Shown: one piece after another, positions 23,002-31,376 of the stretch
Layout of the letters: every line of letters begins with the position of its first letter
How positions within the stretch are numbered: position 1 is the stretch's first letter
NCBI GenBank assembly: GCA_964639275.1
Contig: CAZXCQ010000021.1
Location: 1-36,427, forward strand
From: CAZXCQ01 sp964639275
GTDB taxonomy: Bacteria > Desulfobacterota > DSM-4660 > Desulfatiglandales > Desulfatiglandaceae
Direction of reading: 5' to 3'
DNA length: 36,427 nucleotides
The notes under the pieces: generated by a model
Database searches by the model: none
What the model saw: only the letters and a program-made list of their open reading frames with translations
What the model was told of the DNA's origin: nothing
Position numbers and translations under genes: made by a program

Positions 23002-23613
23002 TCAAAGATTCGCAGCACTCCTCACAAACCGCTCCAATATCTCATAGGGCTGAGCCCCCACGAGCGTCTTCCCGTTCATCATAAAGGTGGGGACCGCCGT
23101 TACCCCCTTTTCACGCGACCGTGCCCAGTCCGCATCCACGGCTTGCTTTAAGGCCCTTGTTTCAAGCACCTCTTCCGCCTCCCTGCCGGAAAGGCTTACC
23201 GATATGGCCATTTCCACCAGGTTGGGAATTTTTGCGATATTCTTGCCGTCCACAAAATAGGCGTGAAAGGCCGCCTTATGAAAGGGCTCCCCCTTGCCCT
23301 TCGACTCCGCCCATTTTCCCAGCTCCTGGGCCAGGCGGCTGTTGTAGGTCATCTTTCGATCCCCCAGGGGCAGTCCCTCCGCATCAGCCACCCCTCTGAG
23401 CCTAGCCATCATCTCAGGGATATTTACCATACGCCCTTTAAAAAGCTCTTCAAGGGACAACCCGTCTTCCGGTGTATCCGGGTGGAGGGGGAATGCAGTC
23501 CATTGGATCTCAATCTCATAGTTCTTTTGCAATCGATCAATACGCCCGGTAATGAAATAACACCAGGGTCAGATATAGTCGGAAAAGATCTCCAGTATTT
23601 CAGGTTGAGCCAT
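23002..23613 (-). CDS. Predicted selenoprotein: FrnE/DsbA-like thiol oxidoreductase with UPWC motif
   Basis: Reading from the ATG at 23613 (preceded by GAGGAGG), codon 15 is TGA (23569-23571) and the frame then runs open to a TGA stop at 23002, giving 203 residues if the first TGA is selenocysteine. The active site would be DYI-U15-PWC18-YF, where FrnE/HCCA-isomerase-type DsbA-fold proteins have C-x-W-C. The rest matches that family: WTAFPLHPDTPEDG, the helical insert with NSRLAQELGKWAESKG and HKAAFHAYF, and GVTAVPTFMMNGK with the cis-Pro near residue 175, then GAQPYEILERF. An ordinary gene caller would start after the UGA and lose the active site. No signal peptide, so cytoplasmic. The possible SECIS and nearby yedF support Sec insertion. 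A Cys-to-stop mutation is the alternative. Confidence 0.85.
23545..23571 (-). promoter_or_regulatory. UGA codon and candidate bacterial SECIS hairpin
   Basis: On the minus strand, immediately after the UGA, CCC (23566-23568) pairs with GGG (23545-23547), a U is bulged, and GGUG pairs with UACC (with one G-U) around a 9-nt loop UUAUUUCAU. A short stem with bulged U and a small apical loop just downstream of the UGA is the layout of bacterial SECIS elements read by SelB. The fold was judged by eye only. Confidence 0.5.
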
Positions 23614-23806
23614 ACGCCTCCTCGGTGATGTTTGTTTGCATCAGTACAAAAGACCCATAATGATAGACCTCTATCTTATTTTCAGGATAAGAGAATCCTC
23701 CCGCCGTGTCAACGGGAAGGATGACTTCATCCCCAAATGGTCCTTGACACGAACCTGTGACCTCCCTATATTGCCCCCTTAACAAGCGGGCCGTCTTTGG
23801 CTCCAT
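23600..23806 (-). CDS. Small ORF overlapping the selenoprotein start
   Basis: A 68-residue ORF from the ATG at 23806 (MEPKTARLLRGQYREVTGSC and on). It has no signal peptide, one Cys, and a mixed sequence ending ITEEAYGST. Its last 14 nt overlap the start of the selenoprotein, and the selenoprotein ribosome-binding site lies inside it, so translation could be coupled. No family is recognised. It is supported mainly by position. Confidence 0.35.
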   Translation of the reverse strand: MEPKTARLLRGQYREVTGSCQGPFGDEVILPVDTAGGFSYPENKIEVYHYGSFVLMQTNITEEAYGST

Positions 23807-23922
23807 CAAAATGCCTGGCCCGGTTCACATCCTGTGTATTTACCCTTATTTCGTTGTTGATAGATAAAATACCCAGCCTGGTAAAATAACGGGCGGTGTC
23901 TTTTTTTGAAGGAGGAAACGGA

Positions 23923-24582
23923 ATGTCACCACACATTTTTATACGGAGTTTTTTGTTTCTTATGCTGCTATGGCCTCTTGCGCCCGCCTGGGCCACCCAG
24001 AGCGTGGTGGTCGCTGATTTCTCCCTGGGCGTCAATGAAGATGGTATCCCTCACGGGTGGGAACTCAAAGAAAGATCAGGTGCCGCGGATTTTGCCATTA
24101 TCACCGACGGCCAAATCTGCGCCCTTCGCCTGAGGAGCCAGGATACCTCATTTGCGCTTCAGAGGCGGGTGGACGTAAATCCTCAACAATATCCGCTGAT
24201 TTCCTGGAAATGGAAGGTGACCAAACTGCCAGACGGCGGCGATTTCAGGAATTCAAAAACCGATGACCAGGCAGCGCAACTTTTCGTTGCCTTTTCCGAT
24301 TCGAAGGTTATCTGCTATATCTGGGACACAAGTGCACCAAAGGGCCTAACAGATGATGCGTTTTCCCCCCCCTTTATGACCGTCAAGGCGATTGTGGTCC
24401 GCTCTGGGCCTGATGAAACCGGCAAATGGATTACCGAAACCCGAAATGCCTACGAAGATTACAGAAAGCTCTTTGGCCAGGAACCGCCACGGATCGCCGG
24501 CATCAGGATACAGATAAATTCTCAGCACACCGAGACCTCGGGAGAGAGTTTTTTCGCCGATGTGGTGTTTAGCCGGCGATAA
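23923..24582 (+). CDS. DUF3047 exported protein
   Basis: A 219-residue protein from the ATG at 23923, chosen because GGAGG lies 6 nt before it; the frame is open upstream to 23896 without a ribosome site. Residues 1-24 (IRSFLFLMLLWPLAPAWA) are a signal peptide with an AWA cleavage site. The mature part matches DUF3047 proteins: DFSLGVNEDGIPHGWELKER, then WKWKVTKLPDGGDFRNSKTDDQAAQLFVAF, and a C-terminal GIRIQINSQHT ... SFFADVVF, a jelly-roll-like, carbohydrate-module-type beta sandwich. Function is unknown; it would be periplasmic. The 5' flank is shared with the minus-strand small ORF and selenoprotein, so divergent promoters must lie around 23810-23920. Confidence 0.85.
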   Translation: MSPHIFIRSFLFLMLLWPLAPAWATQSVVVADFSLGVNEDGIPHGWELKERSGAADFAIITDGQICALRLRSQDTSFALQRRVDVNPQQYPLISWKWKVTKLPDGGDFRNSKTDDQAAQLFVAFSDSKVICYIWDTSAPKGLTDDAFSPPFMTVKAIVVRSGPDETGKWITETRNAYEDYRKLFGQEPPRIAGIRIQINSQHTETSGESFFADVVFSRR

Positions 24583-24624
24583 ATGCCAAGACCGCCAAAC
24601 ATGGCCTTTGCTTCCACCGAACCC

Positions 24625-24840
24625 CTACAGCCCGTCCTTGCTGAAGAAGATTTCACGGTCCTTTATGTGCGCCTGAATAAAGGAATCCAGATCCCTTTCC
24701 AGGTCTCTCATGTCGATCCCCTGTCTTTGAAGACGATTCAGGCTGTCCATGATTGCGTCAAATTTGTCTCTCCCCCAGGTCCTGATAAGATTGTCCCGGG
24801 TCTTGTCAGGATCGTCTCGTTTCAGAGTCTTTGCCGCCAT
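24625..24840 (-). CDS. Small cytoplasmic helical protein, unknown
   Basis: A 71-residue protein starting MAAKTLKRDDPDKTRDN. The start at 24840 is chosen because GGGGGAG lies 5 nt before it and a strong promoter lies at 24896-24925, inside what a longer ORF (to 24945) would call coding. It is polar and helix-rich, with no Cys and no membrane segment. I recognise no named family. It is not part of the large operon upstream because it has its own promoter and a 169-bp gap. Confidence 0.55.
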   Translation of the reverse strand: MAAKTLKRDDPDKTRDNLIRTWGRDKFDAIMDSLNRLQRQGIDMRDLERDLDSFIQAHIKDREIFFSKDGL

Positions 24841-24895
24841 TCTCTCCCCCTGCAGGCAAAAATAACCATAGAAATCCATTCTGTCATCAGGGCTG

Positions 24896-24925
24896 ATTAT
24901 AGGCCCAAATTGACAGCATGCGCAA
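24896..24925 (-). promoter_or_regulatory. Sigma-70-type promoter for the 71-residue protein
   Basis: On the minus strand TTGCGC (complement of 24920-24925) and a consensus TATAAT (complement of 24896-24901), 18 bp apart. It fixes the start of the downstream small gene at 24840 rather than 24945. Confidence 0.6.
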
Positions 24926-25009
24926 GGGAAAAGCATAAAATCCAATTGCTTTGATTCTCAGATCTCAGGGACATTTTGATTGCACATCCCCGGACGACCC
25001 GAAAGACTT

Positions 25010-25861
25010 CTAACCAGATTCAGACACGAGACTGACACCCATCTCAATCTCGTACCACTGACCCGCCTCTGTCTCTACAAAACGCACACCTTGATGTCTT
25101 TTAAACAGCATACAGACCTTTTTCAGATCAGCGACCCTTTGACCCGGGAAAAAGGGGTCGTGATGAGATGGAAACACGATGGTGGCGCCAGACCTGAGCG
25201 CCACATCCACGGCCCCTTTCTCTCTACCGCTAAGAAGCTGGAGGATCAGGATCTGGGCCTTGCAGGTCTCCACGATAGAAAAAAGCGCAGGATCCGGGAT
25301 TGACCCAAAGAGATAAAGCCTCAGATTTCCGGGAAACTGAAATATGTAGTTTATCTGCTCACCAGCAGGATATTTCCCCATGTGGGACAAGAGCTTTTCC
25401 CGGATCTGTTTGTCCTTTACACGGCTGAAGACCCTCTTTACCATCTCCAGAGATGAGATTTCGTCTGTGGGTTTGAGCCCAAGCTGTTCCGCGAAATAAC
25501 GCCGGTTGTCAACGTGGATGGCCCTGAGCGCCTCCACAAGAATGTCGCCTTCCCTTAAGCTATCTCCAGCCGTAACGGCCCGTATCTGATCTTCCGGCAC
25601 ATTGAATCGCCTCTGGATGTTCTGGGCCACTTCATGGCTGCAAATAACCGTTGAACCAAGTCGATTGGCAAGACGGCCTACATCCAGGACGTGGTCAAAA
25701 TGGCCGTGGGTGATGCAGATCAGGTCTGCCCTTTCGATCTGTCCGGAACGGATCGGTGCAGTTGGCGAATCATCGAGATAGGGATCAACAATTAGCACCT
25801 GGCCATTGGAAAGACGGATCTCAAAGCATGCAGTACCCAACCAGCGCATCTTGATTGACAT
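25010..25861 (-). CDS. MBL-fold hydrolase, UlaG/UPF0173-like
   Basis: A 283-residue cytoplasmic protein of the metallo-beta-lactamase superfamily, nearer to UlaG/UPF0173 enzymes than to glyoxalase II. It opens with RWLGTACFEIRLSNGQVLIVDPYLDD, the UlaG-type 'GxAxFxI ... DP' start, and has HxHxDH in THGHFDHVLD at about residues 51-60. Later positions with HVDN and FPSHHDPF near the end can supply further ligands. It is the last gene of the operon beginning at gctA, 39 bp after the solute-binding protein gene, so it probably acts on an intermediate of the same pathway (for example a lactone or thioester; inference). Confidence 0.85.
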   Translation of the reverse strand: MSIKMRWLGTACFEIRLSNGQVLIVDPYLDDSPTAPIRSGQIERADLICITHGHFDHVLDVGRLANRLGSTVICSHEVAQNIQRRFNVPEDQIRAVTAGDSLREGDILVEALRAIHVDNRRYFAEQLGLKPTDEISSLEMVKRVFSRVKDKQIREKLLSHMGKYPAGEQINYIFQFPGNLRLYLFGSIPDPALFSIVETCKAQILILQLLSGREKGAVDVALRSGATIVFPSHHDPFFPGQRVADLKKVCMLFKRHQGVRFVETEAGQWYEIEMGVSLVSESG

Positions 25862-25900
25862 ATAAAATCTCCTTTAACCTGTGCCCTTAACCATCTCTGG

Positions 25901-27475
25901 TTACTTTTCGAAATAGACGGTATCCAGTATCATATTTAACAAACGCCACTTGTATCCTTTTACATTGGGCCGAAAATTGCTATAGATAGGCGGCGAGACA
26001 ATCCCGACATAGTATGCCTTCTCCACCAGATGCCGAAAGAGCTTCTGAAAGGCGATCTTGCGCTCGGGGTCTTTCATGGCCGCATTGGCATCACTCAGTA
26101 GTTTGAGTAGTTCGGGATCCTGGTTGACCTTTTTCTCCTTGTCAAGCCACACCCCGGCCTGTGTCGGGTTCATGGGCGCGTTGGGGCCGACGTACTGAAC
26201 CCATCCGGCAGGGTCATTAAAGTAGCTCAACGGAAGAGAGAACGGGATCTTATGAGCAATATAAAACCGTCTGATCCAGGTAATATACTCCAGCTTCTCG
26301 ATGTTCATATTGACCCCGATCTTTGCCAGATCGGACTTGAGGATGGTGGCGATGCCAGCGTATGTTGCTGTGGTGTTATTGATGGTAAAGGTGATCGTTT
26401 TTCCGACCATTCCCGCCTCTTCCAGAAGTTGTTTTGCCTTCTCAAGGTCAAAGGGATACATGTAGTTGAGATCCTGATAGTAGTAATGGGCCACAGAGGC
26501 AGGATTTATCTTTGGCTTGACCAGGCCGTGGAAGACCGTTTTGCAGACCTTTTCGCGGTCCAGTGCATAACCCAGAATAGCCTTTCGCACACGGATATCA
26601 TCCCAGGGAGACAGGGTCACGTTGGCCCCGAGGTTTAAGGCGTACGGGGATACGGGTGCCACCGAAACCACGAGGTTGGGATCGTTTTTCGAAATGAGGT
26701 AATGTTCGAAGCTTGCGGACAGCTCCATATCCAGTTCCCCGGCCCGGACCGCGTTATGCCGCGCCTGTGGATCACGGTACATCTTAAAGACCAGGCCATC
26801 GAGATACGGCAGCCCTTTTTCCCAATAATTTGGGTTACGTTTCAGATAGGTGGTACCGTCCTCATCCATGTGATCAAACATAAATGGACCGGTTCCAGCC
26901 GGGTGTTTGACCCAGTCCTTCCCATATTTCTTCACCACTATTGGTGAGATGAATTTCGGTTTGAAGATCCCCCCTAGAAAACTGGCGATAAAGTAACGGG
27001 GCCGTTTCAGGATGACCTTGCAGGTGTATTTATCCAAGACCTCTATCTTGGCCACGTTCATGCGGAAGCTCCTCATATAACTCTTGGTCTCCGGGGCCAT
27101 GAGTCTCTCCACATTCCACTTAAAGGCCTCGGCATCCCAGTCCGACCCGTCATGGAATTTGACGCCTTTCCGGAGATGGAAGATCCAGGTCTTTCCATTG
27201 TCCAGGTATTCCCAGCTCTCGGCAAGTCTGGGTTCTATGGTCCCGTCGTTTCGCTCCCTCGCGAGATAATTGTACATCTGCTGGGTCGCCCAGATCACCA
27301 GATAGCCTTTTTGAGAATGAGGGTCTAGATACTTTCTGGCATCCCATTTGATGCCCACCTTGAGTGTCCCCCCATATTTTGAGGCACTCGCACTGGTAAG
27401 GGGATAAATCACAAATATAAGACACAAAAGCATGAGAAAAAGTACAAATGGAGTGTAATACAGGTCGTTTTTCAT
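25901..27475 (-). CDS. ABC transporter solute-binding protein, peptide/nickel (SBP_bac_5) family
   Basis: A 524-residue periplasmic binding protein of the DppA/OppA family. It has a signal peptide (PFVLFLMLLCLIFVIYPLTSA) of about 32 residues, then GGTLKVGIKWDARKYLDPHS. Family signatures follow: YNYLARERNDGTIEPRLAESWEYLDNGKTWIFHLRKGVKFHDGS at about 70-112, and VRKAILGYALDREKVCKTVFHG near residue 300. It delivers a solute to the DppBCDF complex encoded just upstream. GGGAGG precedes the ATG. There is a Cys in the signal but no clear lipobox. Although the family is named for peptides, members also bind other solutes; linkage to CoA-transferase and beta-oxidation genes suggests an organic acid or its conjugate. 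Confidence 0.92.
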   Translation of the reverse strand: MKNDLYYTPFVLFLMLLCLIFVIYPLTSASASKYGGTLKVGIKWDARKYLDPHSQKGYLVIWATQQMYNYLARERNDGTIEPRLAESWEYLDNGKTWIFHLRKGVKFHDGSDWDAEAFKWNVERLMAPETKSYMRSFRMNVAKIEVLDKYTCKVILKRPRYFIASFLGGIFKPKFISPIVVKKYGKDWVKHPAGTGPFMFDHMDEDGTTYLKRNPNYWEKGLPYLDGLVFKMYRDPQARHNAVRAGELDMELSASFEHYLISKNDPNLVVSVAPVSPYALNLGANVTLSPWDDIRVRKAILGYALDREKVCKTVFHGLVKPKINPASVAHYYYQDLNYMYPFDLEKAKQLLEEAGMVGKTITFTINNTTATYAGIATILKSDLAKIGVNMNIEKLEYITWIRRFYIAHKIPFSLPLSYFNDPAGWVQYVGPNAPMNPTQAGVWLDKEKKVNQDPELLKLLSDANAAMKDPERKIAFQKLFRHLVEKAYYVGIVSPPIYSNFRPNVKGYKWRLLNMILDTVYFEK

Positions 27476-27550
27476 GATCGCCTCCCTTTCTCGAAGGGCC
27501 TCCCCAGGGGCCTCTTCCTTCTAAAGATGAATAAACAGGGCAATCCCCCA

Positions 27551-27573
27551 ATCCAAGATCCAAGATCCAAGAT
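27551..27573. repeat. Short tandem repeat, ATCCAAG x3
   Basis: A 7-nt unit ATCCAAG is repeated three times and followed by AT, in the 120-bp gap between the dppF-like and solute-binding-protein genes. The gap is the longest within the transporter genes, so a processing site or secondary promoter could lie here. Confidence 0.7.
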
Positions 27574-27595
27574 GAAAGTATATCACCTCCCTTTC

Positions 27596-28579
27596 TTACC
27601 GGATCAGATGACAGGCCACATGATGGCCTGGTGTCGCTTCCTTGAGTTCCGGCCGTTTTACCTTGCAGTCATCCCTTACATAAAGACAGCGTGTGTGAAA
27701 GGTACACCCACCGGGCAATTGCAGGGGGCTTGGGACATCCCCCTTGACGAGAGTCCTCTCTTTCCGCAGACGCGGATGGCTGACTGGGGCTGCAGAGAGC
27801 AAGGCCTCCGTATACGGATGCATGGGTTTCTCGAAGAGCTCTTCGGTCTCGGCCAGTTCCACTATTCTCCCCAGGTACATGGCGGCCACTCGATCACTGA
27901 TGTGCCGGACAACCCCAAGGTCATGGGAGATAAAGAGATAGGTAATACCCAATTGTTCTCGAATCTCTTCCATGAGGTTAATGATCTGAGCTTGGATCGA
28001 TACGTCCAAGGCTGAAACCGGTTCATCTGCCACGATAAGACTGGGGCGAAGAGACAGTGCCCTTGCGATCCCCACCCTCTGTCGCTGCCCCCCCGAGAAC
28101 TCATGGGGATAACGATAGTAGTGGTGTTGCGTGAGCCCCATAAAATCTAGGAGTTCCATGGCATGCTCTTTCGCCTCCTTGCCTTTCATCAGGCCATGAG
28201 AGATAAGGGGTTCTGAAATGGCCTTGCCGATACACATCCTGGGGTTGAGGCTGGCGTAAGGGTCCTGAAAAATGATCTGTACCTGCTCTCTATATCTGAG
28301 GAGTTCCGATTCCCGGAGTTCTGATATGTCCTTCCCCCTGAATAATATGGTCCCCTCAGTAGGCTCCAGAAGTCTCAAGATAAGCCTTCCGACCGTAGTC
28401 TTTCCACAGCCGCTCTCTCCTACCAGCCCAAAGGCCTCCCCGTCTTTGATATGAAAGTCCACTCCATCCACAGCCTTTACCCGGAGCTTTGGGCCACGAC
28501 CGCGCCACCCTCTTCTGATGGGGAAGTGTTTTTTGAGAGAACAAGCTGAAAGGATGGGTTGCTGCTCTTTATTAGACAT
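27596..28579 (-). CDS. dppF: Peptide-type ABC transporter ATPase, DppF-like
   Basis: A 327-residue ATP-binding subunit. Walker A is GESGCGKTT at about residues 54-62; the Q-loop is in IIFQDPYASLNPRM, the ABC signature in FSGGQRQRVGIARAL, Walker B in SLIVADEPVSALDVS, and the switch His in LFISHDLGVV. The C-terminal region with FHTRCLYVRDDC has the cysteine-containing motif of the oligopeptide-transporter C-terminal domain, which in related proteins holds a [4Fe-4S] cluster. It pairs with the DppD-like subunit; its ATG overlaps that gene's end by 8 nt. It energises uptake at the inner membrane. The substrate is not defined by the ATPase. Confidence 0.93.
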   Translation of the reverse strand: MSNKEQQPILSACSLKKHFPIRRGWRGRGPKLRVKAVDGVDFHIKDGEAFGLVGESGCGKTTVGRLILRLLEPTEGTILFRGKDISELRESELLRYREQVQIIFQDPYASLNPRMCIGKAISEPLISHGLMKGKEAKEHAMELLDFMGLTQHHYYRYPHEFSGGQRQRVGIARALSLRPSLIVADEPVSALDVSIQAQIINLMEEIREQLGITYLFISHDLGVVRHISDRVAAMYLGRIVELAETEELFEKPMHPYTEALLSAAPVSHPRLRKERTLVKGDVPSPLQLPGGCTFHTRCLYVRDDCKVKRPELKEATPGHHVACHLIR

Positions 28580-29543
28580 AAAGCCAACACCTCACCTGGT
28601 GGTCAACCGCCACAGAGATCATCGGCGGGAAATCTTCCATACACCGCCCCACAGCGCAACTGCACCGGGGGTGGAACCGGCATCCGGGTGGAGGACTTAC
28701 CATGTCCGGAATAGAGCCGGGGATCGGGGTGAGTTTCCCCTCACGCCTGGCCATGGCAGGGAAGGAATTCATGAGACCAATGGAATATGGATGCATAGGT
28801 TCATCAAAAAAGGTCTCTCCTTCGCAGGACTCCACTACGTTTCCAGCATACATCACCGCAATCCTGTCTGCCATCTCGGCAACGACCCCCAGATTGTGAG
28901 TAATCAGGAGGATTGCGGTATGAGAGTCTCTTTTCAGGGCCTTCATCAATTCCAGGATCTGGGCCTGGATGGTTACATCAAGGGCCGTGGAAGGTTCATC
29001 TGCAATGAGAAGCGAGGGGTTGCACGCCAGGGCCATTGCAATCATGACCCGCTGTCTCATCCCCCCGGAATAACGGTGGGGATATTCCATGACCATCCGC
29101 TCGGGTGAAGGGATCCCCACACCGCGGAGTATGGAGATACTCTCGTCGATTGCCTGTCTTTTTCGCATGTTCCGGTGTATCCGAAAGGTCTCAGAGACCT
29201 GGTCCCCCACCGTATAGACCGGGTTCAGAGAGGTCATGGGGTCCTGAAAGATCATGGATATCTTGTTGCCCCTGATCTCCTGGCGGAGTTGGTCGGCCCG
29301 GAAACTGACGAGGTCCTGGCCCTCAAACAGGATCTTTCCTGCAACAATTCTCCCGGGTGGATCCGGAATCAGACGCAAAATGGACTTTGCGGTAACCGTC
29401 TTGCCGCAACCACTTTCTCCCACCAGTCCCACGGTCTCACCGGGCCTGATTGTGAGATCAACCCCGTCCACGGCCTTTACCACACCCTCTTCGGTAAAAA
29501 AATGGGTCTTCAACCCGTTGATCTCCAAAAGGGTCTGTGTCAT
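28572..29543 (-). CDS. dppD: Peptide-type ABC transporter ATPase, DppD-like
   Basis: A 323-residue ATP-binding subunit with Walker A GESGCGKT at about 39-46, Q-loop in SMIFQDPMTSLNPVY, signature YSGGMRQRVMIAMAL, Walker B LLIADEPSTALDVT and switch His in LLITHNLGVVAEM. The end, CRFHPRCSCAVGRC, carries four closely spaced cysteines, consistent with the Fe-S cluster seen in DppD/DppF-type subunits of the family. Its ATG overlaps the stop of the upstream permease gene by 4 nt (ATGA), and its own end overlaps the DppF-like start by 8 nt, so all are likely translated in a coupled manner. Confidence 0.93.
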   Translation of the reverse strand: MTQTLLEINGLKTHFFTEEGVVKAVDGVDLTIRPGETVGLVGESGCGKTVTAKSILRLIPDPPGRIVAGKILFEGQDLVSFRADQLRQEIRGNKISMIFQDPMTSLNPVYTVGDQVSETFRIHRNMRKRQAIDESISILRGVGIPSPERMVMEYPHRYSGGMRQRVMIAMALACNPSLLIADEPSTALDVTIQAQILELMKALKRDSHTAILLITHNLGVVAEMADRIAVMYAGNVVESCEGETFFDEPMHPYSIGLMNSFPAMARREGKLTPIPGSIPDMVSPPPGCRFHPRCSCAVGRCMEDFPPMISVAVDHQVRCWLYV

Positions 29544-30388
29544 TGCTTGAGCCTCGGGTCGATGGCATCACGAAGCCCGTCCCCGAGCATATTGATGCTC
29601 AGAACGGTGAGCAGTATCGCAACGCCTGGAAAGATTCCCAGCCAGGGATTAAGCTCCATTGTGGTCAGGGCCTCCCTGAGATCCGACCCCCATGAGGGTG
29701 TGGGGGGTTGTGTGCCCATACCCAGAAAACTCAGGCTGGCCTCAGCGATGATGGCAACCCCAACGGAAATGGTCACCAGGACCATCACAGGCGCTATACA
29801 GTTGGGGAGGATGTGGTAAAAGAAGATCCGCCACGGCCTGAGCCCGAGTGCCCTTACGGCCTCTATGTACTCATTTTCCCTCAGCGAAAGAACGACTCCC
29901 CTGACCAGCCGGGCATATCGGGGAATATAGACGATGGTCAGCGCTACGGCCACATTGGAGGCACTCGGATTCAGCACCACCATGATCATAATAGCCAGAA
30001 GAAAGACGGGAAATGCCAGCATCAGGTCCACTACCCTCATAATAATCTGGTCAATCCATCTTCGATAGTATCCCGAAATGATCCCTATGGGGATACCGAT
30101 GAGAGAAGCCGCCACCATTGATATCATCCCGATGGAAAGCGACACGCGGCTGCCATATATCACCCGGCTCAGGACATCCCTCCCCAACATGTCGGTCCCC
30201 ATGGGATGGGCCATGGACGGGGGCCTGTACTGCATGTCATCAAACATCCTGTTGGGACCGTAAGGCGCAAGAATGTTGGCAAAGATGGCCACAAAGATCA
30301 TAAACAGAAAGGTGATCAGCCCAAAGACCGCCGTCTTCCGCTTAAAAAGCCTTCTGAAGATAATGCCAACCATGCCTCGTTTTCTCAT
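29540..30388 (-). CDS. dppC: Peptide-type ABC transporter permease, DppC-like
   Basis: A 282-residue inner-membrane permease with five to six membrane segments. The N-terminus (KTAVFGLITFLFMIFVAIFA, then PPSMAHPMGTDMLGRDVLSRVI) is the OppC/DppC signature, and the EAA loop is in YIEAVRALGLRPWRIFFYHILPN. It forms the channel with the DppB-like subunit. It starts 2 nt after the DppB-like stop and overlaps the DppD-like start, as in typical dpp operons. Confidence 0.94.
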   Translation of the reverse strand: MRKRGMVGIIFRRLFKRKTAVFGLITFLFMIFVAIFANILAPYGPNRMFDDMQYRPPSMAHPMGTDMLGRDVLSRVIYGSRVSLSIGMISMVAASLIGIPIGIISGYYRRWIDQIIMRVVDLMLAFPVFLLAIMIMVVLNPSASNVAVALTIVYIPRYARLVRGVVLSLRENEYIEAVRALGLRPWRIFFYHILPNCIAPVMVLVTISVGVAIIAEASLSFLGMGTQPPTPSWGSDLREALTTMELNPWLGIFPGVAILLTVLSINMLGDGLRDAIDPRLKQ

Positions 30389-30390
30389 TC

Positions 30391-31335
30391 TCAGCGCAGC
30401 CTGATCCTGGGGTCCAGGAAGGTGTAAACAATGTCCACAAGCAGATTGGCCAACAAGAAGCCAGCGGCCGAAATGATCACAAACCCTTGCACCACCGGGT
30501 AATCCCTCTGCAGTATGGAATCGATACCCAGGGATCCGATGCCCGGGAGGGCAAAGAGGCTCTCAACGATGATGGCACCACCGATCAGATACCCGACCTG
30601 AAGTCCGATGACCGTGACCGTTGGGATGAGGGCATTTTTTAGGGCATGTTTGTTGATCACCCACCATTCGCTCAGACCTTTGGCCCTTGCCGTATCGATA
30701 TAATCCTGTCTGATGACCTCAAGCATGCTGTTTCGAATCAACCGGGTAAACATGGCCATCCTGGCTGCCCCCAAGGTGATGGCAGGGAGGATCATGTGCC
30801 TGAGATTCGCCCAGCTGCTATCTGACAAAGGGACAAAACTGGTGGCAGGAAGCCATTGCAGCTTTAAGGAAAAGACGATCAACAACAGGGCGCCGAGGAA
30901 GAATTCGGGAAGAGAGATGCCCAGCATCGAAATCGTCATCAGGGAGTGGTCGTGCCAGGAGTTGGGCTTGACTGCCGACACGATCCCGAAGGGAACCGAA
31001 AACAGGATGGCAAAGGCCAGCGCCAGGACCAGCAACTCGACGGTAACCGGAAGACGCTTCAGGATCTCATCGATAACCGGATCCTGGGAGATCAATGAAT
31101 TCCCCCAGTCACCCGAGATGATCCCCTTAAGCCATATAAGATATTGAATCACGACGGGCCTGGTCAGGCCCATTTTGTCTTTATACTGTTGGGCAAGTTC
31201 TTCTGAATAATCCTCGGCCAGTATGGTGAGAATCGGATCGCCCGGGATGGCCCGGACCATCACAAAGACCACCAGGGTGATTCCGAGAAAAGTGGGAACA
31301 AGGATCAAAACCCGGCGAATAACAAAGGATGGCAC
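30391..31335 (-). CDS. dppB: Peptide-type ABC transporter permease, DppB-like
   Basis: A 314-residue inner-membrane permease with about six membrane segments, opening FVIRRVLILVPTFLGITLVVF as in DppB/OppB. The EAA-type loop is YIDTARAKGLSEWWVINKHALKN, followed by IVESLFALPGIGSLGIDSI, both family signatures. The start codon is GTG at 31335, with GGGAG about 10 nt upstream. It is the first transporter gene in the operon and follows the lipoate-ligase-like gene by 41 bp. Confidence 0.93.
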   Translation of the reverse strand: MPSFVIRRVLILVPTFLGITLVVFVMVRAIPGDPILTILAEDYSEELAQQYKDKMGLTRPVVIQYLIWLKGIISGDWGNSLISQDPVIDEILKRLPVTVELLVLALAFAILFSVPFGIVSAVKPNSWHDHSLMTISMLGISLPEFFLGALLLIVFSLKLQWLPATSFVPLSDSSWANLRHMILPAITLGAARMAMFTRLIRNSMLEVIRQDYIDTARAKGLSEWWVINKHALKNALIPTVTVIGLQVGYLIGGAIIVESLFALPGIGSLGIDSILQRDYPVVQGFVIISAAGFLLANLLVDIVYTFLDPRIRLR

Positions 31336-31376
31336 CGATTATTCTCCCGACCAGGCCGATGAGGTCTTCTCTAAGG

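Noticed and set aside
24841..24945. Longer N-terminus for the small gene at 24625-24840
   Set aside because: This part contains a consensus -10 (TATAAT) and a -35 with 18-bp spacing, and the strong ribosome site is at 24840, so it is promoter and leader sequence.
25888..25903. TAACCA/TGGTTA hairpin at the stop of the solute-binding-protein gene
   Set aside because: Only 6 bp with a 4-nt loop and no U-run; too weak to call a terminator within an operon.
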